DNA from: Porticoccaceae bacterium
Lineage (GTDB): Bacteria > Pseudomonadota > Gammaproteobacteria > Pseudomonadales > Porticoccaceae
Assembly (NCBI GenBank): GCA_023255165.1
Contig: JALRJD010000169.1
Location: 1 to 6,460, forward strand
Length of the DNA: 6,460 nucleotides
Direction: 5' to 3'
Position numbers and translations under genes: made by a program. The notes beneath the pieces were generated by a model. The model saw only the letters and a program-made list of their open reading frames with translations. It was not told where the DNA came from and ran no database searches. Shown in pieces: positions 1 through 6,262 of the stretch (its first letter is position 1; the number at the start of each line of letters is the position of its first letter).

Positions 1-977
1 TTAAAGCCCAGCGCCAGATGCACTTCGCCGCCGGGAGTCATCACATTGGATGAGAAACCCTGGTGATACTTTACATCGCCAGAGGTATTCACCAGACGCT
101 TGCCTTCAAATTCTTCAAACAGCTCAGCCGGATTCTTGCCGAGAATATTGACCAGCACATTGAGGCGACCGCGGTGGGCCATGGCCATCACAATTTCTTT
201 GCCGCCGTACTCGCCAGCGCGACGCACCAGGCAGTCGAGCAGTGGAATCAAACTCTCGCCACCCTCAAGACCAAAACGCTTGGTGCCGGGGTATTTTGAA
301 TCCAGGTGTTTTTCCAGCCCTTCAGCGGCGGTCAGTCGACCGAGAACATCAACCCGCGCTTCGTTGCCGTAGGTTGGCTTCGAGCGCACGCTTTCAAAGC
401 GCTGAGCCAGCCACTGCTTCTCGGAGAACGAGGTGATATGCATAAACTCGGCGCCGAGGGAGCCACAGTAGGTCTCTTCGAGCGAGTCAACAATCTCGCG
501 CAGAGTCGCTTCCTGCTTGCCGATATACAGCGGGCCTGTCTGGAATGTGGTATCCAGATCGGCTTCGGTGAGGCCGTGAAAATGCAGCTGCAGATCGGGC
601 ACATCTTCACGAATCATCAATCCAAGCGGATCGAGATTGGCCTTCTGATGGCCGCGAAAACGGTAGGAACTGATCAGCTGAACAACTTTAACCTGCTTGC
701 GCTCATGCTCCAGGTGTATGCCGCCGGAACCAGGCGCTGGTGTCGGGCGTGCCTGACGGCGGCCGAGCAGCTCAAAATGTTTAACAATTGTGGCGTGGGA
801 AATATCAGGTGCGGTGCTGCCATTGGTGCGCGGCAACGTATCAAAAAAGTTGCTCCACTGTTCAGGAACACCATTGCGATCGTGCAAATAGGTCTCGTAA
901 AGATCTTCTATATATGCAGCGTTACCACCAGAGAAGTGAGAGGAGCGGAGAAAGTGCTCCATAGGTCCCTCAGGCAT
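1..977 (-). CDS. sucA: 2-oxoglutarate dehydrogenase E1 component, N-terminal part (cut by window edge)
   Basis: SucA is the thiamine-diphosphate-dependent E1 of the cytoplasmic 2-oxoglutarate dehydrogenase complex. It decarboxylates 2-oxoglutarate and transfers the succinyl group to the lipoyl arm of SucB. Reading the minus strand from the ATG at 977-975 gives an unbroken frame of 325 codons to the window edge, about a third of the roughly 930-940 aa family length. Residues 17-35 (SGGNAAYIEDLYETYLHDR) match the N-terminal segment that docks E1 onto the E2 core. The stretch SYRFRGHQKANLDPLG lies near 104-119, and MAHRGRLNVLVNILGK at 266-281 carries the conserved active-site His and Arg (here H268 and R271). 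A GAAAGGGGA ribosome site lies about 10 nt upstream. A second in-frame ATG at codon 6 is possible but less well placed. The gene follows sdhB on the same strand, as in the sdhCDAB-sucABCD clusters of related bacteria. Identity is from recalled family sequence and is very secure. Confidence 0.96.
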   Translation of the reverse strand, partial: MPEGPMEHFLRSSHFSGGNAAYIEDLYETYLHDRNGVPEQWSNFFDTLPRTNGSTAPDISHATIVKHFELLGRRQARPTPAPGSGGIHLEHERKQVKVVQLISSYRFRGHQKANLDPLGLMIREDVPDLQLHFHGLTEADLDTTFQTGPLYIGKQEATLREIVDSLEETYCGSLGAEFMHITSFSEKQWLAQRFESVRSKPTYGNEARVDVLGRLTAAEGLEKHLDSKYPGTKRFGLEGGESLIPLLDCLVRRAGEYGGKEIVMAMAHRGRLNVLVNILGKNPAELFEEFEGKRLVNTSGDVKYHQGFSSNVMTPGGEVHLALGF

Positions 978-1048
978 TACTGTTATTCCCCTTTCAAATA
1001 GTCGGAATAGGCTAATTTATGGGCGCGTATTCTAAACCTCTAACGCAG

Positions 1049-1074
1049 AAACGGCCAGTAAAAACTGGCCGTTT
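1049..1074 (-). terminator. Stem-loop between sdhB and sucA, possible leaky terminator
   Basis: A perfect 10-bp inverted repeat, AAACGGCCAG at 1049-1058 and CTGGCCGTTT at 1065-1074, encloses a 6-nt loop. In the sdhB-to-sucA direction the RNA stem ends in GUUU followed by CUGCG, so the U-tract is very short. It would be a weak or leaky terminator rather than a full stop. It could instead be an RNA-processing or mRNA-stabilising structure that sets different levels of sdh and suc messages. The stem is directly visible; the function is inferred. A smaller hairpin (ACCCT/AGGGT, 1095-1111) lies between it and the sdhB stop. Confidence 0.45.
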
Positions 1075-1121
1075 AGCTAAAGCAAATCACTATTACCCTA
1101 TCATTCAGGGTTATTTAGCAA

Positions 1122-1826
1122 TCAAGTGGCACTTCTGATCAGCATATTGCGAATATGTCCGATCGCTTTGGTCGGATTCAAACCCTTCGGACAGACCTGC
1201 ACGCAGTTCATAATACCGTGGCAGCGGAACACGCTGAACGGATCGTCGAGATTGGCCAGACGCTCTTCAGTTGCCGTGTCACGGCTGTCGGCCAGAAAGC
1301 GATAAGCCTGCAACAAACCGGATGGACCGATAAACTTGTCAGGGTTCCACCAGAACGACGGACAGGCGGTTGAGCAACAGGCGCAGAGAATGCACTCATA
1401 GAGCCCATCCAGCTTGGCGCGCTCTTCCGGCGACTGCAGGCGCTCGATAGCCGGCGCAGGCGTGTTGTTGATCATATACGGCTGGATCTTCTCGTACTGG
1501 GCATAGAACTGGCTCATGTCGATCACCAGATCGCGAATCACCGGCAGCCCAGGCAGAGGACGAATCACCAGCTTGTTGTTTTTCACAGCCTCAGAGAGCG
1601 GCGTAACACAGGCCAGACCATTTTTGCCGGAGATATTCATGCCGTCGGAACCACAGACGCCCTCACGGCATGAGCGGCGGAAAACCAGAGTCGGGTCTTC
1701 GGCCTTGAGTTTCTCAAGCACATCCAGAACCATAATGTCCTTGCCCTGAGTGTCGATCTGAAAGTCCTGCATGTAGGGCTCATTATCGACTTCCGGGTTA
1801 TAGCGATAAATACTGACGTTTAACAT
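1122..1826 (-). CDS. sdhB: Succinate dehydrogenase iron-sulfur subunit
   Basis: SdhB carries electrons from the SdhA flavin to ubiquinone through three iron-sulfur clusters at the inner face of the cytoplasmic membrane. The 234-aa product matches the family length (E. coli 238). The N-terminal ferredoxin domain has the [2Fe-2S] ligands C53, C58, D61 and C73 (CREGVCGSD...C). The C-terminal domain has C145, C148, C151 and C212 for [4Fe-4S], and C155, C202 and C208 for [3Fe-4S]. The CPSFWW segment (155-160) and H203/I205 lie at the expected quinone site. All ligands are present. The frame stays open 17 codons further upstream (to 1877), but that extension overlaps the end of sdhA. The ATG at 1826-1824 has an AAGGGG ribosome site 9 nt upstream and gives the typical start MLNVSIYRYNPEVD. 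It begins 16 nt after the sdhA stop, so co-transcription and translational linkage are likely. Confidence 0.98.
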   Translation of the reverse strand: MLNVSIYRYNPEVDNEPYMQDFQIDTQGKDIMVLDVLEKLKAEDPTLVFRRSCREGVCGSDGMNISGKNGLACVTPLSEAVKNNKLVIRPLPGLPVIRDLVIDMSQFYAQYEKIQPYMINNTPAPAIERLQSPEERAKLDGLYECILCACCSTACPSFWWNPDKFIGPSGLLQAYRFLADSRDTATEERLANLDDPFSVFRCHGIMNCVQVCPKGLNPTKAIGHIRNMLIRSAT

Positions 1827-1842
1827 ATCAAATGACCCCTTA

Positions 1843-3615
1843 TTAATAGGTGCGAACTTTAGGCTGGAATGGCTCACGGGTTTTCAGCGTGAAGTTCACG
1901 CCGCGCTTGCCCACTCGCTTTTCACCCGGGAAAAACACCGAGTGACACAACCAGTTTTCATCATCGCGCTCCTGAAAGTCATCGCGGGCGTGAGCGCCAC
2001 GGCTCTCGGTGCGTGCTTCAGCGGTGATGGCTGTGGCTTCAGCCACTTCGAACAGATTTTGCAGCTCCAGCGCTTCGATGCGCGAGGTGTTGAAGGCGTT
2101 ACTCTTGTCACCCAGCGCAACGTTTTCAATGCGCGGACGCAGCGCCGCCAACTTGGCGATACCTTCCTGCATAAAGTCACCGCGACGGAATACACCGAAG
2201 TAGTTCTGCATAATGGTCTGCAGTTCAGCGCGCAGTGTCGCAGCGCTTTCGCCATCATTGGAGTTATTGAGGCGGTTGAGCCCCGCCATCGCCGCTTCGA
2301 TTTCCGCTTCGCTGGCATCTTTCAGTTCGATACCTTCACGCAGCTGCTTCTCGATAAACATGCCCGAGGCACGGCCAAACACCACCAGATCCAGCAGCGA
2401 GTTGCCGCCCAGACGGTTGGCACCGTGAACCGAAACACAGGCCGCTTCGCCACAGGCGTAGAAACCTTCGATAACCTGATCATTGCCTTCGCTGTCGATG
2501 GTCAGCGCCTGACCATTCACATTGGTTGGAATGCCGCCCATCATGTAGTGACAGGTCGGAACAACCGGAATCGGCTCTTTCACCGGATCGGCGTGAGCAA
2601 AGGTGCGCGACAGTTCAAGAATGCCTGGCAGCTTGGCGTTGAGAGTCTCTTCACCGAGGTGATCGAGCTTCAAGTAGACGTGATCGCCATTCGGGCCACA
2701 GCCGCGGCCTTCAAGAATCTCCAGAACCATTGAGCGGGCAACCACATCGCGGCCAGCCAGATCTTTGGCATTGGGTGCGTAACGCTCCATAAAGCGCTCG
2801 CCATCCTTATTCACCAGATAGCCACCCTCACCGCGACAACCTTCGGTTACCAGCGTGCCGGCACCGTGAATACCGGTCGGGTGGAACTGCCACATTTCAA
2901 TATCCTGAACCGGGAAGCCAGCACGCAGCGCCATGCCGATACCGTCACCGGTGCAGATGTGCGCATTGGTGGTCGAGGCGTAAATGCGCCCTGCTCCACC
3001 GGTGGCAAAAACAGTCGCCTTGGCTTTCACATAGACGGTTTCGCCCGTTTCAATATTGATCGCCACAACACCCACCACGGCATTGTCAGCGTTTTTGACG
3101 ATATCAACGGCAAACCATTCATTTAAAAAGGTGGTCTCGTTTTTCAGGTTGCCCTGATAAAGCGTGTGCAACAGCGCGTGACCGGTTCGGTCAGCCGCAG
3201 CACAGGTGCGGGCGGCCTGACCGCCTTCACCAAACTCTTTGGACTGGCCACCAAATGGGCGCTGATAGATGCGGCCCTCTTCGGTGCGCGAAAACGGCAG
3301 GCCCATATGCTCCAACTCAAAAACCGCTTCCGGTCCGGTCTGACACATATATTCAATGGCTTCCTGATCACCGATGTAATCAGAGCCTTTAATGGTGTCA
3401 TACATATGCCACTGCCACTGATCATTGGGATCGTCACTGGCAATCGCACAGGTAATACCACCCTGAGCCGATACAGTGTGTGAACGAGTGGGAAATACCT
3501 TGGTGATAACTGCTGTTTTATAACCAGACTGCGCCAGTTGCAGTGCCGCACGCATACCGGAGCCGCCACCGCCAACAATTACGGCGTCGAAACTCATTGT
3601 TCTAATGTTAGCCAT
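1843..3615 (-). CDS. sdhA: Succinate dehydrogenase flavoprotein (catalytic) subunit
   Basis: SdhA oxidises succinate to fumarate at a covalently bound FAD and passes electrons to SdhB. The product is 590 aa, the usual length (E. coli 588). It opens with an FAD-binding Rossmann loop GGGGSG at 15-20. H46 in FPTRSHTVSAQGG is the expected covalent FAD attachment site. Dicarboxylate-site residues are in their family contexts: H245 (QFHPTG), R289 (DLAGRDVVAR, the likely proton-transfer arginine), H356 (CHYMMGG) and R401 (GANRLGGNSLLD). The C-terminal helical domain contains SRGAHARDDF and ends in KVRTY, like pseudomonad SdhA. The start MANIRTMSFD was chosen because it matches pseudomonad SdhA and has a GGGG ribosome site about 11 nt upstream; an ATG at codon 7 is the alternative. 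It starts 4 nt after the sdhD stop and is followed 16 nt later by sdhB. No key residue is missing. Confidence 0.98.
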   Translation of the reverse strand: MANIRTMSFDAVIVGGGGSGMRAALQLAQSGYKTAVITKVFPTRSHTVSAQGGITCAIASDDPNDQWQWHMYDTIKGSDYIGDQEAIEYMCQTGPEAVFELEHMGLPFSRTEEGRIYQRPFGGQSKEFGEGGQAARTCAAADRTGHALLHTLYQGNLKNETTFLNEWFAVDIVKNADNAVVGVVAINIETGETVYVKAKATVFATGGAGRIYASTTNAHICTGDGIGMALRAGFPVQDIEMWQFHPTGIHGAGTLVTEGCRGEGGYLVNKDGERFMERYAPNAKDLAGRDVVARSMVLEILEGRGCGPNGDHVYLKLDHLGEETLNAKLPGILELSRTFAHADPVKEPIPVVPTCHYMMGGIPTNVNGQALTIDSEGNDQVIEGFYACGEAACVSVHGANRLGGNSLLDLVVFGRASGMFIEKQLREGIELKDASEAEIEAAMAGLNRLNNSNDGESAATLRAELQTIMQNYFGVFRRGDFMQEGIAKLAALRPRIENVALGDKSNAFNTSRIEALELQNLFEVAEATAITAEARTESRGAHARDDFQERDDENWLCHSVFFPGEKRVGKRGVNFTLKTREPFQPKVRTY

Positions 3616-3619
3616 TTGC

Positions 3620-4006
3620 TTAGATTCCCCAGAGAATGTCGATAGCCCAGACCACGTACAGCAGAGTGACTGCCATCATGCCCAGTTGAAAAAAGATACG
3701 CAGTGCGGTGGCCTTTGGCCCAATCAAGCGCACCGTTATATAGTCGGTTAACACACACCACATACCGATCCAGGCGTGCGCCGCAATCGAGAGAATGGTC
3801 AGCAGGCTAAACATGCGCATCGGCAAGCTGCTGTTAAGCGCCGCCCACTGGCTGTAGCTCAGGTCAGGTGTGGAGACCAGATAGCCAACAATAAATACAA
3901 GGTAGGCTGTCATCACAAACGCCGAGACGCGCTGGATCAACCAATCGGAGAGGCCGCTGCGACCTAGACTGGTGACGGTTGTCACTGATTTAACTTTAGT
4001 TACCAT
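3620..4006 (-). CDS. sdhD: Succinate dehydrogenase membrane anchor subunit, cytochrome b556 small subunit
   Basis: SdhD, with SdhC, anchors SdhAB in the inner membrane, ligates haem b and helps form the ubiquinone site. From the ATG at 4006 the product is 128 aa with three hydrophobic segments at about 26-45, 64-86 and 100-125, the topology expected for the family. H77 in AAHAWIGMW corresponds to the haem-b ligand (E. coli SdhD H71). D88-Y89 in LTDY corresponds to the quinone-site pair (E. coli D82/Y83). The C-terminus ILWGI is typical. The ATG overlaps the end of sdhC by 7 nt and has GGGTGGG 7 nt upstream. A GTG at 4018 would add four residues but falls inside that ribosome site, so it is less likely. 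The overlap points to translational coupling with sdhC. Confidence 0.94.
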   Translation of the reverse strand: MVTKVKSVTTVTSLGRSGLSDWLIQRVSAFVMTAYLVFIVGYLVSTPDLSYSQWAALNSSLPMRMFSLLTILSIAAHAWIGMWCVLTDYITVRLIGPKATALRIFFQLGMMAVTLLYVVWAIDILWGI

Positions 4007-4383
4007 AAGTAGACCCACCCTGTGACCAATGCGATAACAACCACTGCGACAACCAGGGCAACCCAGGCTGTGGCGCGGCCACTTTCAAACGACTCTTCAC
4101 CGAAACCAAAGTCCATAATCAGGTGGCGGATGCCAGCTACCGCGTGGTAGCCAAGCGCCGCCAGACTGGCCCAGACAACAAACTGGCACAGCGGATTGGC
4201 GAACAGTGTTTTGATGCCATTAAAGCTCTGCTCGGAAGCGAGACTGCCTTCGAGCAACCAGAGAAAAACAGCAATTGAGAAAAACAAAATCACACCAGAT
4301 GCTCGGTGCAAAATCGACACGTATGACGTTATCGGCAAACTGACAGTGCCGATATCAAGATTAACAGGTCTTTTTTTGTCCAC
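4000..4383 (-). CDS. sdhC: Succinate dehydrogenase cytochrome b556 subunit
   Basis: SdhC is the larger of the two membrane anchors of complex II; it binds haem b and ubiquinone together with SdhD. The product is 127 aa (E. coli 129). It has the family N-terminus RPVNLDIGTVSLPIT and the signature SILHRASG at 23-30, with S23 and R27 at the quinone-site positions of E. coli S27/R31. H80 in GYHAVAGIRH is the expected haem ligand (E. coli H84). Three membrane spans lie at about 28-47, 63-90 and 105-125. There is no ATG at the expected place. The GTG at 4383-4381, with AAGG 11 nt upstream, gives MDKKRPVNLD and is preferred. A TTG at 4416 would add 11 residues that overlap the likely ribosome site. 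It is the first gene of the sdhCDAB cluster, with a recognisable promoter about 160 bp upstream. Confidence 0.93.
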   Translation of the reverse strand: MDKKRPVNLDIGTVSLPITSYVSILHRASGVILFFSIAVFLWLLEGSLASEQSFNGIKTLFANPLCQFVVWASLAALGYHAVAGIRHLIMDFGFGEESFESGRATAWVALVVAVVVIALVTGWVYLW

Positions 4384-4546
4384 GGTGGGTAGTACCTTAA
4401 AAGTGATGAGCCGCAAAAGCGGACATGAAGTTAAAGTGATTCAACTAACGTACAACAGTTTCAAGTAACTCAAGTGGCCACTCGTATCGAGCAACCTGGC
4501 GCTGGGCGCTCAAACGTGAGAGCGGACGGCGTTTTGATGGCGCAGC

Positions 4547-4575
4547 AGTATAAATACTCGACCACCTTAATTCAA
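4547..4575 (-). promoter_or_regulatory. Predicted sigma-70 promoter of the sdhCDAB operon
   Basis: On the minus strand, TTGAAT (4575-4570) and TATACT (4552-4547) are separated by exactly 17 bp. They match the sigma-70 consensus at 4/6 and 5/6 positions. Transcription would begin near 4540, about 155 nt before the sdhC GTG. It is the best-spaced pair on this strand in the gap. A half-site resembling a CRP/Vfr box (TGTGA, 4594-4590) lies just upstream, but its partner half is absent. Confidence 0.6.
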
Positions 4576-4620
4576 TTCGGATCGCGGCATCACAGGGGGA
4601 AAATTTAATCCAAATGAGTC

Positions 4621-4660
4621 CATCTATTGCCCTTGCATAACATCTATTGCCCTTGCATAA
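4621..4660. repeat. Perfect 20-bp tandem duplication
   Basis: The unit CATCTATTGCCCTTGCATAA occurs twice head to tail, at 4621-4640 and 4641-4660, with no mismatch. It does not extend into the flanks. The period is close to two helical turns, so a protein binding each copy would sit on the same DNA face. It lies about 80-120 bp upstream of the predicted sdhC start and about 185 bp upstream of the gltA -35. The repeat is directly visible; a regulatory role is only inferred, and a recent replication-slippage duplication is an equally good explanation. Confidence 0.97.
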
Positions 4661-4781
4661 AGAGTGGCAACACCCCACTCAGCAACCAGTCTAAGCCTAC
4701 ACCCCATTTAATCCGGTAAAACCACTATTTGACAGACACCGCACAAGGCAAGGCGCATTTAAGTGGTGAATAATGGATATC

Positions 4782-4810
4782 TGCACAGGACAAAAATCCA
4801 CCTGTATATA
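4782..4810 (+). promoter_or_regulatory. Possible secondary upstream promoter of gltA
   Basis: TGCACA (4782-4787) and TATATA (4805-4810) are 17 bp apart on the plus strand, each a moderate match to the sigma-70 consensus. If used, it would start gltA transcription about 60 bp upstream of the main promoter. The -10 is bracketed by ACAGG (4785-4789), CCTGT (4801-4805) and ACAGG (4826-4830), so the DNA here could form alternative small dyads. Support is weak. Confidence 0.25.
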
Positions 4811-4843
4811 AGGCTTTAAACCCCCACAGGTCGCCCATTGCGG

Positions 4844-4871
4844 TTGACAATTTGCCCTGAACATCTATAGT
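4844..4871 (+). promoter_or_regulatory. Predicted sigma-70 promoter of gltA
   Basis: A consensus -35 TTGACA (4844-4849) is followed after 16 bp by TATAGT (4866-4871), a 5/6 match to the -10 consensus. Transcription would start near 4878, giving a leader of about 45 nt before the gltA ATG. This is the strongest promoter-like sequence in the window. Confidence 0.7.
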
Positions 4872-4922
4872 TGCCGGTCTAAATTTCAGCCCCACCCATA
4901 AAGCCGCACCAGAGGATCCTGC

Positions 4923-6209
4923 ATGAGTAATCGTAAAGCTACCCTTTCCATTGAAGGTCAAGCTCCCATTGAGCTGCCCATTCTGAAAGGAACCCTAGGC
5001 CAAGATGTTATTGATATCGGCACTCTCGGCTCGCACAACGTGTTTACCTACGATCCCGGCTTCTCCGCCACAGCGTCCTGCCAATCCGACATCACCTATA
5101 TTGACGGCGATAAAGGTGTGCTGCTGCACCGTGGCTACCCTATCGAACAGCTGGCTGAACAGTCTGATTACCTTGAAACCTGCTACCTGCTGCTGGAAGG
5201 CGCACTGCCCTCCGCCGAGCAAAAAGCCGAGTTTGAAAACAATATTAAATACCACACCATGGTTAACCGTTCGATCGAGCATTTTATCGCTGGCTTCCGT
5301 TACGACGCCCACCCCATGGCCATGCTCTGCGGCGTGGTTGGCGCCATGTCATCGTTCTACCATGACTCGCTGGACATCACCAACGAAGAGCACCGCAAGA
5401 TCTCTGCTCATCGCCTGATCGCCAAGATTCCAACTATCGCCGCCATGTGCCACAAGCACTTTACCGGCCAGCCTTTTATCTATCCGGACAACTCGCTCTC
5501 CTACTCAGAGAACTTCCTGCATATGATGTTTGGCACCCCGTGCGAACCGTACAAAGTTGAGCCCGCCATTGCCCGAGCCATGGACCGTATCTTCTTGCTC
5601 CACGCGGATCACGAACAGAACGCCTCAACCTCAACCGTGCGTCTCGCCGGATCAACCGGAGCCAACCCCTTCTCCTGTATCGCAGCGGGCATTGCCGCAC
5701 TGTGGGGACCCGCTCATGGCGGCGCCAACGAGGCGGTGCTGGATATGCTTGAAGAGATTGGCCACGAAGATAATATCGAAGCCTTTGTTGCCAAAGCCAA
5801 AGACAAAAATGATCCGTTCCGTCTTATGGGCTTTGGGCACCGCGTCTACAAAAACTACGACCCACGCGCCACCGTTATGCGTGAAAGCTGTGACGAAGTG
5901 CTGGCAGTGCTGGGACTGGAAAATGATCCGCTGTTCCGCCTCGCCAAGAAACTGGAAAAAATCGCCCTGGAAGATGAGTATTTTGTCAGCAAAAAACTCT
6001 ACCCGAATGTGGACTTCTACTCCGGCATTATCCTCAAAGCGCTGGGCATTCCAGTGGAAATGTTTACCGTTATCTTCGCCACAGGCCGCACCGTGGGCTG
6101 GATCTCTCATTGGAACGAGATGATCACGCACCCCTACCGCATCGGCCGCCCGCGTCAGCTCTACACTGGCGCAGATGTGCGTGACTATGTGCCGGTTGAT
6201 AAGCGTTAA
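4923..6209 (+). CDS. gltA: Citrate synthase, type II hexameric
   Basis: GltA condenses acetyl-CoA with oxaloacetate to give citrate, the entry step of the TCA cycle, in the cytoplasm. The product is 428 aa, the length of the large Gram-negative enzyme (E. coli 427). The catalytic triad is in place: H265 (GPAHGGANE), H306 (GFGHRVYKNYDPR) and D364 (NVDFYSG). The signature HADHEQNASTSTVRLAGS lies at 227-244. The N-terminal beta domain (about 1-60, with ITYIDGDKGVLLHRGYPIEQLA following) is the part that distinguishes the NADH-sensitive hexameric type. Residues equivalent to E. coli NADH-site positions appear retained by recalled alignment (H111, Y146, R164, K168), as is C207. NADH inhibition is therefore plausible but inferred. 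The ATG has AGAGGA 6 nt upstream. The gene is monocistronic by layout, with its own promoter and a strong terminator directly after it, and is divergent from sdhCDAB. Confidence 0.98.
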   Translation: MSNRKATLSIEGQAPIELPILKGTLGQDVIDIGTLGSHNVFTYDPGFSATASCQSDITYIDGDKGVLLHRGYPIEQLAEQSDYLETCYLLLEGALPSAEQKAEFENNIKYHTMVNRSIEHFIAGFRYDAHPMAMLCGVVGAMSSFYHDSLDITNEEHRKISAHRLIAKIPTIAAMCHKHFTGQPFIYPDNSLSYSENFLHMMFGTPCEPYKVEPAIARAMDRIFLLHADHEQNASTSTVRLAGSTGANPFSCIAAGIAALWGPAHGGANEAVLDMLEEIGHEDNIEAFVAKAKDKNDPFRLMGFGHRVYKNYDPRATVMRESCDEVLAVLGLENDPLFRLAKKLEKIALEDEYFVSKKLYPNVDFYSGIILKALGIPVEMFTVIFATGRTVGWISHWNEMITHPYRIGRPRQLYTGADVRDYVPVDKR

Positions 6210-6223
6210 TCGGATTTAATAGT

Positions 6224-6257
6224 ATTAAAAAAGGCAGCTCAGGCTGCCTTTTTTAAT
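6224..6257. terminator. Bidirectional rho-independent terminator
   Basis: A GC-rich core GGCAGC/GCTGCC (6233-6238 and 6243-6248) with a 4-nt loop TCAG is flanked by six A residues on the left and six T residues on the right. The perfect stem extends to about 15 bp. Read on the plus strand, it ends gltA 15 bp after its stop. Read on the minus strand, the A-run becomes a U-tract and ends the convergent gene whose stop lies at 6263. Both directions have the full intrinsic-terminator layout. Confidence 0.93.
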
Positions 6258-6262
6258 TCTTC

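Larger units (their letters stand above)
4384..4922. other. Divergent sdhC/gltA intergenic control region
   Basis: This 539-bp gap separates the divergently transcribed sdhC and gltA genes. It holds a minus-strand sdhC promoter (4547-4575), a plus-strand gltA promoter (4844-4871), a weaker candidate at 4782-4810, and a 20-bp tandem duplication (4621-4660). From the predicted sdhC start near 4540, the sdhC leader is about 155 nt. That leader contains small dyads: CCGC-aaaa-GCGG at 4411-4422, a 10-bp palindrome AGTGGCCACT at 4473-4482, and CGCTC/GAGCG around 4508-4525. None is convincing as a known riboswitch or attenuator. The gltA leader is about 45 nt. I see no credible protein-coding gene: the open frames here are short, lack ribosome sites and resemble no family I know. 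Confidence 0.8.

Noticed and set aside
306..1001. A 231-codon plus-strand open frame over sucA
   Set aside because: It lies antisense to the sucA frame, which gives an unmistakable SucA protein; the plus-strand translation resembles nothing and has no ribosome site.
1029..1057. Possible sucA promoter with -10 TAGAAT on the minus strand
   Set aside because: The matching -35 position reads TGGCCG, a poor fit, and it falls inside the stem-loop.
1942..2733. A 263-codon plus-strand open frame over sdhA
   Set aside because: It is the antisense shadow of the highly conserved sdhA coding sequence, with no family match or start signal of its own.
4579..4594. CRP/Vfr-like site upstream of the sdhC promoter
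   Set aside because: Only the TGTGA half is present; the other half (expected TCACA) is not recognisable.
4729..4761. Third gltA promoter starting from TTGACA at 4729
   Set aside because: The -35 hexamer is perfect, but no acceptable -10 occurs at 15-19 bp spacing; the nearest AT-rich hexamer is about 21 bp away.
4772..4812. A 12-codon leader-peptide-like frame (ATG at 4773, stop at 4809-4811)
   Set aside because: It has no clear ribosome site, ends inside a promoter-like element upstream of the main gltA start, and is not followed by an attenuator structure.
5530..6131. Long overlapping open frames on both strands within gltA
   Set aside because: The gltA frame contains all catalytic residues in order; these others are by-products of its codon composition.
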